NCBI RefSeq assembly: GCF_023078275.1
Contig: NC_062971.1
Location: 3,906,001-3,970,000, forward strand
Direction: 5' to 3'
Length of the DNA: 64,000 bases
From: Leguminivora glycinivorella
Taxonomy: Eukaryota; Arthropoda; Insecta; Lepidoptera; Tortricidae
In this document: positions 1 to 9,603 of the stretch, piece after piece
How positions within the stretch are numbered: position 1 is the first letter of the stretch
How the letters are laid out: every line of letters starts with the position of its first letter
Position numbers and translations under genes: made by a program
The notes under the pieces: generated by a model
The model's input: only the letters and a program-made list of their open reading frames with translations
Databases searched by the model: none
Told to the model about the DNA's origin: nothing

Positions 1-367
1 ATTTTCTAATGCAATTTTCATTCAATAACCGCAAACTCTGAACACACGTCTTCCATTGGCAATGCATCATTTTGGTTGAATGGCGGACAATAAGGATGTC
101 GGCTGAATAGGAATAGAAATCCTCAATAGGTAAGGACACACTGGCTTAAGGAAAGGGTTCGAACCGACCGCATGTGAGAGAGATGGTGTTGAAAGACTGC
201 AGAACTTATATACCCAAGTACAAAAAAATATAGATAGAGTCAGTTTAAAGTTTCGAAAGGTTTTGTAAAATTTCGATCACAGTTGAATAAAGAAATTGTT
301 AAAATGTCACGCAAAAACAGGCCTTACATGAAAAAGAGAACGTACGAGTTCAATTTGATGTACTTAC
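1..367. other. No recognisable feature
   Basis: I see no gene, RNA or repeat structure that I can name. Short open frames occur but none resembles a known protein. Confidence 0.5.
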
Positions 368-491
368 AGTAAACGGCCATAAATAATACACATCGGTTTT
401 TCGTCTTCGTAGAGCGTTGTCTCTTTCTTGCTTATGTGGCGTTAATTGTCTCTTTCCAAAGACCGGTGTGCATTCTTTATGGCCGTTTACT
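368..491. mobile_element. Short TIR element (MITE-like)
   Basis: The two ends are inverted repeats of about 30 bp with few mismatches. The left starts AGTAAACGGCCATAAA at 368 and the right ends with its complement at 491. The 124-bp body has no coding capacity and would fold into a hairpin. Target duplication is unclear; only a possible AC dinucleotide flanks both sides, so the superfamily is not assigned. Confidence 0.7.
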
Positions 492-1361
492 ACCTAAATT
501 GATTCGATGTTGAAAATATGATGGAAGTCATGGAAGGTAGATGCGGATTACCAAGAAAGAGAGATTATTGTTTTTTTTTTTTTTCGTCAGTTTTTAATAA
601 TAGCTTTTTACTATGTAATAGGTGCTATACGTATTGTTATTATTTTTTAGTTTCACAGTGTTTTGGTTTTACTGATATGCTGTGTAACTTATTTGAATAG
701 TAAATAAATGAATAAAACCAAGCGAGTAGTGGGCAATAATCCTAGGAATTGGAGTATCTGTCCTCGATTTGTAAATGTAAAGACTGAGGAAGAGAGTTAT
801 TATCAGAATAATATTATATAATATTGTAGTAGGGATAAGACAAGTACGGTGTGCGCATACCCGATAACGCGAATGGAGGTGCGCGAGCGCCGGTCAGCCT
901 GGGTCACTGACCTCCGCAACCTTTGTGTTCGTCGACTTGGACGACAGAGTCCGTTGTCGGACGACATAGTTGCTTATTGAGACGACTTTTGTTATATGTG
1001 GCATTCTAGTACTACGCCTGAAGGATGTGCTTAGTGCGTTTTCACATTATCTGATCCGATAACATTACACATTATCCAATGTGACATGTTTAGCGCACGG
1101 AGTCTAAAGCGACACTCACGCCTGATGACGGGTCTCCTAAAGTAACTCAAAACATGTCGCGATAAAGTAACGTGAGTACAGCCGTTTGTTAAAAAGTCAG
1201 TTTTTTCGTTGTTGTAGGTATTACAAAGAAGTATATTAAACGTACAAAGTCGCAGACAAAAGATTGATAGAAAACCATCCCGTCACGCTAACAAGAGCTC
1301 ATTTGACTAACAATTAATATCAACTTAAGACGTGAACAATGACACAACAAGACGTGAACAA
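492..1361. other. No recognisable feature
   Basis: The stretch holds a 15-base T run near 572 and a GC-richer patch at 840-960, but no gene, RNA or repeat that I recognise. Confidence 0.45.
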
Positions 1362-1783
1362 TGTTTTATTAAATAATTATGATGATAGGGAAATAAAACA
1401 CAGATTATAAAACAAATACACCTTAAATTAAACACAAACACACACAAATCAGTCCTAATATCTAAAATTTCCCTTATAAACTAAACTACAAAATAAAATC
1501 CCCCAAATCCGATCCCTGCGGAAGAGTGCCCATAATGCTGGCCACATTTCCCCGCTGGATGGCAATGCCAATCCTCTGTCCCAGGAATGAACCAGCCCTA
1601 GGATCCCTGGTGGTGTCAAGGAGCCTTTTCTTTAACTCCTTGAAGAAATTTCGCGCATCCTGACACCAAGGCCCTAAAGTTTCCACTGCAAACGCCGCAA
1701 ATACGTGGTTACTTAAAAGACCAGCATATTTGCGGCGCTTCAGTGCTTCAGCCGTAGGGAAATTGGTATGGCAGTGGAAATAT
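1362..1783 (-). pseudogene. LINE pol C-terminal relic (VETLGPW type)
   Basis: Read on the minus strand, about 100 codons from near 1783 to a TAG at 1486-1488 encode the C-terminal tail of a LINE-type polymerase, with the motifs FAVETLGPW and GQRIGIAIQRGNVAS. Upstream residues LKRRKYAGLLSNHVF join in frame. The stretch 1485-1362 is AT-rich and fits the 3' UTR. Only the tail after the RT is present, so this is a 5'-truncated dead copy. A second, more decayed copy of the same family lies at 30646-30925 on the plus strand. The clade is not certain; RTE/Proto2-like is my best guess. Confidence 0.65.
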
Positions 1784-1951
1784 TTAGGCTTTCACGATTT
1801 TTACACATCACCGCTATCATTGGTCTCCGCTGACGCTCCACCTACGCTCTTAAAACGCGCATGTGTGGCCGAGCTTTTAATGTGTAAAAATCGTGAAAGT
1901 CTCCGCTAACGCTTCGCTATCAGAACGCTTTATGTGTGGCGGAGGCTTAAA
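1784..1951. repeat. Composite of two half-copies of the GCGTTTTGA TIR family
   Basis: Two right-hand ends of the same TIR family lie head to tail, at about 1814-1880 and 1900-1951. They share the signatures CGCATGTGTGGCCGAGC or CGCTTTATGTGTGGCGG. An inverted pair, CTTTCACGATTTTTACAC (from about 1790) and its complement (to about 1899), surrounds the first half. Other copies of the family are at 3167, 10598, 47569, 50345, 51022, 53163 and 63923. Confidence 0.6.
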
Positions 1952-1970
1952 TGTATCGGCAGGTCAACCC

Positions 1971-2117
1971 AGGTATCGCTGGGAGGACAGTGTGGTGGCG
2001 GATTTGCGTCTGCGTCAAGTCAGTGACTGCTAAGAGGCTGCGCAGGATCGGGATAGGTGGCGCTTTCTCGTTTCGGAGGCCAAGATTCACTTTGGATCAC
2101 TGAGCCAAAATAGTTAA
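1971..2117 (+). pseudogene. LINE pol C-terminal relic
   Basis: The frame from 1971 to TAA at 2115-2117 reads RYRWEDSVVADLR, then one internal stop, then EAAQDRDRWR and SEAKIHFGSLSQ. These are hallmarks of the extreme C-terminus of a common invertebrate LINE polymerase (WEDD, QDRDRWR, GSLSQ). Only 48 codons remain and one is TAA, so the copy is dead. Confidence 0.65.
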
Positions 2118-3166
2118 CTAGTTTAGTTTAAAGGTGTACCTACTTATTGTCACGAATTCTGACAAAGATACATTTATTTTTTTATAAAACGAGACTCCTT
2201 TACTAACCCTCCTAACTAATCCCCAATGTTTCAACGGCGATGTCCCTATCGGTCTCCAAGGAGTCTCTAGCAGATCTTGTTAGATATAGCTTGTGGATGA
2301 TTCCGCCGAACATCAAGGTTTAGAAAGGCATGCATTTTATGAAGGCAATTGGCCGGTTGAGCCATACATTTTTCAAATTTGCCGCCTTTTCTTAGTGCCA
2401 AGATTTGATTGACCATCATCCTCCTTGCGTTATCCCAGGATTTGCCACGGCTCATGAGAGCCTGGGGACCGCTTTGACATATTAAATTGTTACCGCAGCC
2501 TATGGAAGCTTGCAGCATTGTGGCTCTTAGAAGACATCCGAATCACCAAATCCAGTTCGAAATGTGAATAAACCCTATTTCCTTCAACGTCTTCATTTAA
2601 CAAAATCCTCGCTTCTCAGTTAATTTCACGTCAGAGTTAACCGTCCGCTCGCTGTAAACAATGTCTTCACGCTCCGCGGCCGCTTCCTGTCGCGGGGCGT
2701 CGCGTTACTAATTCCTTAGCAGCCGAAGGGTTGACGACGCTTGCCTATAATGCGCTGCGGCCAGATAACTTTGGTCTTCGATTGCGGGTTTTAGTTGAGC
2801 ATGTAAGGGCTAATTTAAGATAAGAAGGTTTTCAAGGTTTTGGGAATTAATAGATGGGTAACGAACGAGCGGTTAGTAAAGTCACTGTACTACATTTTTT
2901 ATTAAAGCATTTATTATACGTTTTTGTACTTTAGTACGACACTGAAGTCTAAACAGAAACACTTAACCACTCAAAACGTTCATAATTCCCTAATCTAACA
3001 CAAGTACCGTAAACAAGCGGAGTAATTATAATTAGTAAAACATATATCGATTAATTTAATTATAACTTTGCTCGTCGGAGAATTCTTAACTACTAATTTA
3101 ATTAACAAGTTTTTGTAATCGAGTCTACTTAAAAACTTTGGATGTAAAGCCTAAAATCTACACTTA
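2118..3166. other. No recognisable feature
   Basis: An 83-codon minus-strand open frame at 2267-2518 has no motif I recognise and is probably chance. The rest is AT-rich and unstructured. Confidence 0.45.
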
Positions 3167-3240
3167 AAACTCGGCCATACATGCGCGTTCTGAGAGCGTA
3201 GGCGGAGCGTTAGCGGAGCGCAATTATAGCGGCGCGCCGG
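3167..3240. repeat. Left end of GCGTTTTGA TIR family
   Basis: The sequence starting AAACTCGGCCATACATGCGC and continuing through GAGAGCGTAGGCGGAGCG matches the left end of the family seen at 47569 and 10598. No right end follows, so this is a truncated copy. Confidence 0.55.
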
Positions 3241-3367
3241 GCGAAGTTACGTATACGAGTTTTATTACATTACGGTATTTGATGGCTGTGCAAAATTGTA
3301 TGTAACCTCAACAGCCCGCAATGTAACTAAAATATGCGAGTTCGCACGCCGTTTAAATCAGGCCTTA

Positions 3368-4086
3368 GGGACCATCCACACTCATAAGAGTCATAAGACG
3401 CATGCCACGCCGCCTGGGGCGCGTCTTACGTCCTTCCTATACAAAATGTACTGAGGAGACGTTTTTAGGGTTCCGTAGTCAACTAGGAACCCTTATAGTT
3501 TCGCCATGTCTGTCTGTCCGTCCGTCCGTCCGTCCGCGGATAAGTAACCGTTAGCACTGGAAAGCTGAAATTTGGTACCAATTTGTATATCAATCACGCC
3601 AACAAAGTGCAAAAATAAAAAAATGGAAAAAAATGTTTTATTAAGGGTACCCCCCCTACATGTAAAGTGGGGGCTGATATTTTTTTTTATTCCAACCCCA
3701 ACGTGTGATATATTGTTAGATAGGTATTTAAAAATGAATAAGGGTTTACTACGATCGTTTTTTGATAATATTGATATTTTCGGAAATAATCGGTCCTAAA
3801 GGAAAAAAAAGTGCGTCCCCCCCCTTTAACTTTTGAACCATATGTTTAAAAAATAATTATGAAAAAAATCAAGAAAGTAGAACTTTATAAAGACTTTCTA
3901 GGAAAATTATTTTGAACTTGATAGGTTCAGTAGTTTTTAAGAAAAATACGGAAAACTACGGAACCTTACACTGAGCGTGGCCCGACACGCTCGTGGCCGG
4001 TTTTTTTTTTTATTACATTCAGGCGGCGTGGCGGAGACGTCCGTTGCGCGCCGCAAGACATGCGTCTTATGAGTGTGGATGGTCCC
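3368..4086. mobile_element. PIF/Harbinger-type MITE split by another repeat
   Basis: The ends GGGACCATCCACACTCATAA (3368) and its complement (ending 4086) are inverted repeats, flanked by the direct 3-bp repeat TTA at 3365-3367 and 4087-4089. A TTA/TAA duplication is typical of PIF/Harbinger transposons. The body contains a foreign ~550-bp unit at 3462-4011. The uninterrupted relative at 15501-15693 shows the empty site. Confidence 0.75.
3462..4011 (+). repeat. AGGGTTCCGTAG dispersed repeat, copy 1
   Basis: A unit of about 550 bp begins TTTTTAGGGTTCCGTAG and ends near CCGACACGCTCGTGGCCGG followed by a T run. It has subterminal inverted 12-mers (AGGGTTCCGTAG and its complement). It also has a 5'-end hairpin (AGGGTTCC paired with GGAACCCT) and a 3'-end hairpin (GAGCGTG paired with CACGCTC). 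A near-identical second copy lies at 41837-42371. There is no coding capacity. A short GTCC microsatellite is at about 3515-3535. The transposition class is unknown. Confidence 0.7.
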
Positions 4087-4227
4087 TTAAACAGGTGAGA
4101 CTTGAGTGTTAGTAGGTATGTATTGTTAAAAATACGCTACAAAAAGTAAACAGTATTTAAAAAGTCTCCTCTAAATTATCATCATTCATTATTTCAGCCG
4201 TTAATCGCCCACTTTTTCATTTTTTTT

Positions 4228-4510
4228 AAATGATGAATGAAAAGCCTGTTTCTACAATTTTCAATCATTCGCTTGTCTTTTATCCTATTCCTAGTCATTT
4301 GTGGTCGGCGCAGCATGTCTTCCTCTTCCATACATCTCTATCACCCGTCATCTCATCATTAACTTTCTCACATCCTCCTTACACAGTCCATCCACCTTTT
4401 CTTCGGTATCCTCTCCCGTTACTTCCACATTCATTCGTAATACATTTCTCGTCACATGACTTGAATCCCTTCGCATCACATGTCCATACCATGCTAGTCG
4501 ATTCGCTCTT
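4228..4510 (-). pseudogene. RTE-like LINE pol C-terminal relic
   Basis: On the minus strand from about 4510 the translation reads RLAWYGHVMRR, then HVTRNVLRMNV, and later KVDGLCKEDVRK. This is the familiar post-RT tail (WYGHVMRR, KRWMDCVK) of endonuclease-RT LINEs. It contains frameshifts, and its 3' end near 4228 carries a TGATGAATGA-like tail. A related relic is at 44411-44547. Confidence 0.6.
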
Positions 4511-4801
4511 ACTATCTAAGTATCTACAATGCTCGAACACAACACCACCGTGTTTTTTAAGGAAACCAAGCAATTTCTTGTTTCCTGTCGCAAATTTGCG
4601 TACAGACAGTTATACCATTTAGTACATTTAATGTCATCCGTTCTTTACTTACTCTGGTGTGACGACATTGTACTTAAAATTGAGGACATTGACTTGATAG
4701 TTTTTTGAAGGACAATTAAGTAACCGAAGTCTTATCGCACGGTTGAAGTGGCAAAATATATAGGACTTTGATATACCTAGCTCGAAAAATAAATGTCATA
4801 C

Positions 4802-5007
4802 TGTAGTATATTGAGTTTCCTAATTTAAATGTTCACGCTTGCGCGGTATGAATATTCTCTAGCTGACATGCTCTCTTCTGTCAAGTTTTGTACTAGTGAA
4901 ATGTAATAGTTTTATATTAATTAATATAAAATATATTGGTGTGTTTCTCAGAAGTGATTTGTGTATTAATTAATTGCCATCCTCCTGAGGCACCCGGATA
5001 TATAACA
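4802..5007 (+). repeat. 5' LTR of deleted Gypsy-type element
   Basis: This 206-bp sequence starts TGTAGTATATT and ends CGGATATATAACA. It matches 7494-7699 base for base by eye. It should hold the promoter and polyadenylation signals; I see AT-rich TATA-like stretches near 4915-4935 but cannot place the start of transcription. Confidence 0.92.
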
Positions 5008-5025
5008 ATTTGGCGACGAGAAAAC
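5008..5025 (+). other. Candidate primer binding site
   Basis: TTTGGCGACGAG immediately follows the 5' LTR, where the tRNA primer of first-strand synthesis should pair. A TGG start (the complement of tRNA CCA) fits. I cannot name the tRNA. Confidence 0.45.
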
Positions 5026-5278
5026 CGGAAAATTTATAAAACGCGTTATAAAAATTGCATAGCTTTGTGAAAAAAATTGACAGCCATCATAAATCTGATT
5101 ATTTGAATATCCCGGGAAGAGCACGGTGAACCACAGATTGGATAACAAAATCAATCAGAATTTACTTGGAATTGACAGTTTCTCATTCATTCATCATAAA
5201 ATTCATTCATTCTGTTCGTTCATTGTTGACATCTTTGACACATTTGTTTGAAAATAATGTCATTGCGAAAACTTTCAA

Positions 5279-7159
5279 ATGGTGGTTCAGCAATTCATTG
5301 AGCAAATTAATCAAAATAAAACTAGCTGGATAAAACAATTAAAAAAGGAAGAGCTAGTCATTTTATTTCAGGATATTGGAATATCGGATATTGATCAAGA
5401 AACTGTGGAATCACTTAGACAATCGCTTCGTGAGTTGACCAAAAGTGGAAAATTACGGACAATTTTGGACTCGAAAGAAGACGATACTGAAAAGTTTGAA
5501 TCGCTTAGGAGAATCCCAATTAAAGTACCGGTCAAAATGAATAATTTTATAGGGAGAATAGAATTATTCAATGGAGATAATTTTGAATTATTTGAACAAC
5601 AATTAGAATGTGTTATTACGTTAAATGATATCGAGGCTACGAAACAGACACCATTACTGATTACAAATTTAACTACGAAGGTTTTACAAACCCTCAATCA
5701 TTTATGCGCGCCTGATAAGCCCATAAATAAGTCATACAAGGATTTGATTAACTTATTGGAGAACAGATATGCCAAATCAACATGCAAGATTTTGGACAGA
5801 GCGGCATTTCGCTCACGGAATCAAACTAAAGATGAATCTATAGAAGACTATGTTATTGAGTTAAAGAAATTAGCTAAACGCTGTGAGTTCAAAGATATAG
5901 ATGACCAAGTTAAAGAAAAGTTTATTGATGGGGTCAACAAACCTTTGATCAAATTTGAACTTATGAAGAATGGTGATGTTTCTTTAGAGAAATTAATTGT
6001 ATTGGCTAGAACGGTAGAAGCCGCCTTAAAACAGTCAAAGGTGGAACATGAACACGTCGAATTATCACATGGAGTGAAAGATATGTTTTATGCTAGTCAG
6101 CAGAATGCTACTTCTACATCCAAAGTGCAATCAACGAAACAAAGGCATGGTTGGAGTAGGCCAACACAAGCAGATGCAGCTATGAAGAATGGTATAAGAT
6201 GTTTTGTTTGTGGTAAAGATAATCATGTGAGGTCTGAGTGTTCATTAAAAAATAAGTTCTGCTCTGAGTGCGGTAAACAGGGCCATATTTTTAGAGTGTG
6301 TAGTGTGCGGCAAACAAAAACTGTAGACGTGGTTGGTGAGGACAAAATTGGCGAGGACATACAAAAATTGTTTAAAGCTGAGGATGACAGGGAGATGTAC
6401 TGTATGTATTCTTTTAATAATTTTGATGATAAGAAAGTGCCTCCACAGTATGTTACCTTATTTGTTGAAGGACAGCCTGTTCAATTAGAGTTAGATACTG
6501 GTTCTGAGGTTAGCACAATAACAATTGAGACACATAATACATTATTTCCAAGAAAACCTTGTGAGAGAAGTAATGTTACATTTAAAAACTTTGACCAAAG
6601 TTTATCACAACCAGTGGGTATGGTAAAAAATGTTAATGTTTGTTGGAATGAAATGACAAAACAGGTTGATGTCTATGTCGTGGGCAATGATAAACCCACT
6701 ATTTTAGGTAGAAGCTGGTTAATGGCTTTTGGGCGGTGGCCTCTAGAGTTAGAAAATAAGATATGTTATCAGAAGGTGAATGAAACTTGTGATCCAGTGC
6801 AAGGAATTAAAAATAAGTTCAGGGAACAAGAAAAAAATGAAATTGATACGCTGTTAGAAAATATTTATAGCATATTTCAGACCCTTGAAAGTATTGTATA
6901 CTACTGTGAGCTAGATTTTAAAGAAGCCTACTTACTAGCACCGTTGGATCCAGTTTCACAAAACCTGACTGACAACATAAACACGCAATTGATTGCTTTT
7001 ATGGAAAACATATATATGTGTAATAAAAAATTAACTGATATGTACAATACCTTAGAAGCTGTACTTTCAATATTAAAGGATTCAGAGATAAGACTGAAAC
7101 CTCAAAAATGGAAATTTTTACAAAAAAATATTGGAGTTTTTGGATATAAAATTCATTAA
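5279..7159 (+). CDS. Gag-protease-residual RT fusion protein (626 aa)
   Basis: One uninterrupted frame runs from the ATG at 5279, the first long-frame ATG after the primer site. Residues 1 to about 300 are Gag-like. Two CCHC zinc knuckles follow: CFVCGKDNHVRSEC (from residue 308) and CSECGKQGHIFRVC (from 328). An aspartic protease motif, LELDTGSEVS, has its catalytic Asp at residue 406, and ILGRSWL completes that fold. After it, the N-terminal RT fingers are missing. The first palm motif CELDFKEAYL (Asp 546) is kept, the YxDD box is lost, and the chain ends in RT-like residues near LRLKPQKWKF. RNase H and integrase are absent. The frame has survived several deletions, so the protein could still make virus-like particles but could not copy RNA. 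Confidence 0.85.
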   Translation: MVVQQFIEQINQNKTSWIKQLKKEELVILFQDIGISDIDQETVESLRQSLRELTKSGKLRTILDSKEDDTEKFESLRRIPIKVPVKMNNFIGRIELFNGDNFELFEQQLECVITLNDIEATKQTPLLITNLTTKVLQTLNHLCAPDKPINKSYKDLINLLENRYAKSTCKILDRAAFRSRNQTKDESIEDYVIELKKLAKRCEFKDIDDQVKEKFIDGVNKPLIKFELMKNGDVSLEKLIVLARTVEAALKQSKVEHEHVELSHGVKDMFYASQQNATSTSKVQSTKQRHGWSRPTQADAAMKNGIRCFVCGKDNHVRSECSLKNKFCSECGKQGHIFRVCSVRQTKTVDVVGEDKIGEDIQKLFKAEDDREMYCMYSFNNFDDKKVPPQYVTLFVEGQPVQLELDTGSEVSTITIETHNTLFPRKPCERSNVTFKNFDQSLSQPVGMVKNVNVCWNEMTKQVDVYVVGNDKPTILGRSWLMAFGRWPLELENKICYQKVNETCDPVQGIKNKFREQEKNEIDTLLENIYSIFQTLESIVYYCELDFKEAYLLAPLDPVSQNLTDNINTQLIAFMENIYMCNKKLTDMYNTLEAVLSILKDSEIRLKPQKWKFLQKNIGVFGYKIH

Positions 7160-7493
7160 GATGGAATCTCTATTGTTTTTGAAATATATAACAGCTATTT
7201 TGCTTATAGTAAATATTGTGGTTTTGATAAAGAAGAATTAGCAGTTATTTTCGAAATTTAGAACTAAATATTATGCCATATTTTTGTCAGCATTTTTAAC
7301 ATCTATGGGTGTGTGTATCACCACCAAAACTTATGTAGGGGAGAAGAGAAATCTGGAATCCTCTATCCCAAGACTTACTTTTAAAACAAGATTTAAGTTG
7401 TAAGATAGTTAAGTATTTGTTTGTTTGAAAGTTAAACATTGTTTATTCATTAATTACTAAATTTGTAACTTTTATTTGTTATGCGGGGAAGAG
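7160..7493 (+). other. Non-coding 3' interior of the deleted Gypsy element
   Basis: AT-rich sequence between the stop codon and the 3' LTR. It ends in the polypurine tract GGGGAAGAG at 7485-7493, which would prime plus-strand synthesis. Confidence 0.7.
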
Positions 7494-7699
7494 TGTAGTA
7501 TATTGAGTTTCCTAATTTAAATGTTCACGCTTGCGCGGTATGAATATTCTCTAGCTGACATGCTCTCTTCTGTCAAGTTTTGTACTAGTGAAATGTAATA
7601 GTTTTATATTAATTAATATAAAATATATTGGTGTGTTTCTCAGAAGTGATTTGTGTATTAATTAATTGCCATCCTCCTGAGGCACCCGGATATATAACA
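7494..7699 (+). repeat. 3' LTR of deleted Gypsy-type element
   Basis: Identical to 4802-5007, ending TATATAACA directly before the CATAC target duplication. Confidence 0.92.
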
Positions 7700-7722
7700 C
7701 ATACACTAATTGGATTATCATT

Positions 7723-7888
7723 TCAACCATTAATCGCCCACTGCTGAGCATAGGCCTCCCTTCGAGTACGCAACTTATCCCGGTCCTTAGATAATCTCAT
7801 CCAGAAATGCCCTGGAGTCTTTCGAATGTCGTCCGCCCAACGAGCCGACGGATGCCAGGCGCTTCTTACATCCAATAGCGGCCACCAT
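7723..7888 (-). pseudogene. RTE-like LINE 3' end relic, minus strand
   Basis: Minus-strand translation reads WWPLLDVRSAWHPSARWADD, IRKTPGHFWMRLSKDRD and REAYAQQWAING followed by a stop. This is the classic end (RW.DDI, W...A.DR, QQW) of an abundant LINE family, followed by a short TGAAATGATAA tail at 7713-7723. Its 5' truncation point at about 7888 abuts the 5' truncation of a plus-strand relative. Confidence 0.7.
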
Positions 7889-8237
7889 TCGCTCAACGTG
7901 CTATGGAAAGAGCTATGCTTGGAGTGTCTCTGAGGGACAAAATTCGGAACGAAGTGATCCGCCAGAGAACCAAGGTGACCGACTATAGCTCTGAAAGTTA
8001 GTAGGTTGAAGTGGCAATGGACTGGCCACATATGTCGCAGAACCGATAACCGCTGGAGCAAGCGTGTTCTGGAGTGGAGTCCGCGTCTTGGTAAACGTAG
8101 TGTGGGACACCCTCTGGCTAGATGGCGGGATGATTTGCATAGGGGGGCCGGCGGAAACTGGATGCATAAAGCAGCCGACCGGGCTCTGTGGCGTACCTAG
8201 GGGAGGCCTATGTCCAGCAGAGAACTGCAGCGGGCTG
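7889..8237 (+). pseudogene. RTE-like LINE 3' end relic, plus strand
   Basis: The plus strand encodes QRAMERAMLGVSLRDKIRNE, then after one frameshift near 8003 KWQWTGHICRRTDNRWSKRV, ARWRDDLH and, after another shift, LGEAYVQQRTAAG. These are the last ~115 residues of the same kind of LINE polymerase. The element ends in the simple repeat (TGA)n at 8235-8262, the usual RTE-type tail. Confidence 0.72.
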
Positions 8238-8262
8238 ATGATGATGATGATGATGATGATTC
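8235..8262 (+). repeat. (TGA)n tail of the LINE
   Basis: About nine GAT/TGA units directly follow the LINE stop region. Such 3' triplet tails are typical of RTE-type LINEs. Confidence 0.75.
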
Positions 8263-8735
8263 GGTCAACATTTACATGTACCTTTCACTAACGTATACTT
8301 GAAGTACTCCTCTGTCAAAAACCTTGCACATTGAACAACAATCGTATACAGACGTATTCGTCTACATGTGTGATCATACTTTGTGGTTTACCTCACAAAA
8401 TTCGGCAGTTTTCTATTTCTATCAACTTTCGTCGATTCCACAATATAGTACAAACACTTATGCAAACACTTAAACCTAATTCAAGTTCGGAAAAAGGTAA
8501 CCCACTGAAACGAAACGCAAAACACCAATCCAACGCCATTACCCTCCCGCGTTCAATTGCTCGTGACCTTGCTTCGCGAAAACTAGTAAATGTATGTAAA
8601 TTGCCAACTATCTCTAACTTATTTTAACTATACCCTGACCTTTTTCTGATGGTCCGCATATATTTCTTACAAGTCGAGTTTTTTCGCTGGCGAGGGCAGA
8701 TAAACGCGAAACGTGTTTTATGATGTAAATAGACC
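8263..8735. other. No recognisable feature
   Basis: A 98-codon plus-strand frame at 8331-8627 has no motif that I recognise. No repeat structure is seen. Confidence 0.4.
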
Positions 8736-8814
8736 GTATAGAGCACAAACCTAGCCAAACTTCACAATCGCTTACGTTTCTCGAGTGGACGATCGGAGCG
8801 GAGCTTTCGGCGTA
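8736..8814 (+). repeat. 79-bp direct repeat, copy 1
   Basis: The stretch from GTATAGAGCACAAACC to GAGCTTTCGGCGTA is identical to 9525-9603 by eye. It contains CTCGAGTGG, GATCGGAGCGG and no open frame. Confidence 0.8.
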
Positions 8815-9524
8815 AAGATAACATGAGTGTTTTAATGCCTAATTATACACATATAACTTTATCTACATCCATGTATGTATGGGCGCGGGTTTATCGTCCC
8901 ATAGAAAATTTGAATTTCGCGCGTTTTTATACTCATAATTTGCTTGACCGTCTACCTACCCAAATTCATTCAGGCAGGTTAGGTACTGCACTTACATTTA
9001 CATACTCACATGAAATTCGACACGCGTATTGAGAATCTGTTATAGACCGACATGTCGGAAAACTGTGCAATTCTAACAATAATAATTAAATAACCTTTTT
9101 TGCGTCGATAAATATATATAATTTAATGTATGATAGGAAACTTGAACTAACTTGCGATATTGTCACGTCTGCTTTTGTTGCATTTTTTACTCTTTGGTTT
9201 CAACGAAACATGGCCGCCGCAACATGGCGCTTCGGCATGAGTTTATATTGATACATTTTTTAAAAAGTAAGCGTGTTTAAACAAAAATGCAGTAAACCTA
9301 CGTATGAAAAGTCACTCCTTAGCTTTTGTTAGATTTTCCTGAGCAGTTTGTGCAGTACCTCACTACACATGACGGCATTATTTAGACGAAATATTTTTCA
9401 TTGCGATACGTCAATCTACCACAGCCGTTCGGCACAGACTAAGCGCGTTTGTGCTGATCAGCTCTAAGTGTTGTTACACAAAATCAATTTGAGGTGCCCT
9501 CTCTAGTTAACATAATTACTCAAA
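8815..9524. other. Spacer between the 79-bp direct repeats
   Basis: A 710-bp stretch with no gene or TE hallmark that I can identify. Either it belongs to a unit bounded by the direct repeats, or the repeats inserted independently. Confidence 0.4.
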
Positions 9525-9603
9525 GTATAGAGCACAAACCTAGCCAAACTTCACAATCGCTTACGTTTCTCGAGTGGACGATCGGAGCGGAGCTTTCGGC
9601 GTA
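9525..9603 (+). repeat. 79-bp direct repeat, copy 2
   Basis: Identical to 8736-8814 in the same orientation. Confidence 0.8.

Larger units (their letters stand above)
4802..7699 (+). mobile_element. Internally deleted Ty3/Gypsy-type LTR retrotransposon
   Basis: Two identical 206-bp LTRs (4802-5007 and 7494-7699, TGTAGTAT...TATAACA) bound a 2486-bp interior. The element is flanked by a perfect 5-bp target duplication, CATAC, at 4797-4801 and 7700-7704. A purine tract (GGGGAAGAG, 7485-7493) directly precedes the 3' LTR. The interior holds one 626-codon frame with gag, two zinc knuckles and protease, but only scraps of reverse transcriptase and no RNase H or integrase. Identical LTRs and a clean TSD point to a recent insertion of an already deleted element, which must have moved with enzymes supplied in trans. 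Confidence 0.92.

Noticed and set aside
4230..4622. 130-codon plus-strand ORF as a gene
   Set aside because: It is the antisense shadow of a minus-strand LINE tail (WYGHVMRR motif).
6890..7159. A functional reverse transcriptase in the 2.9-kb LTR element
   Set aside because: Only the first Asp motif and the post-palm residues remain; the YxDD box is deleted.
7723..8262. Twin priming of one LINE
   Set aside because: Both halves carry their own 3' end and encode overlapping C-terminal residues, so two insertions are needed.
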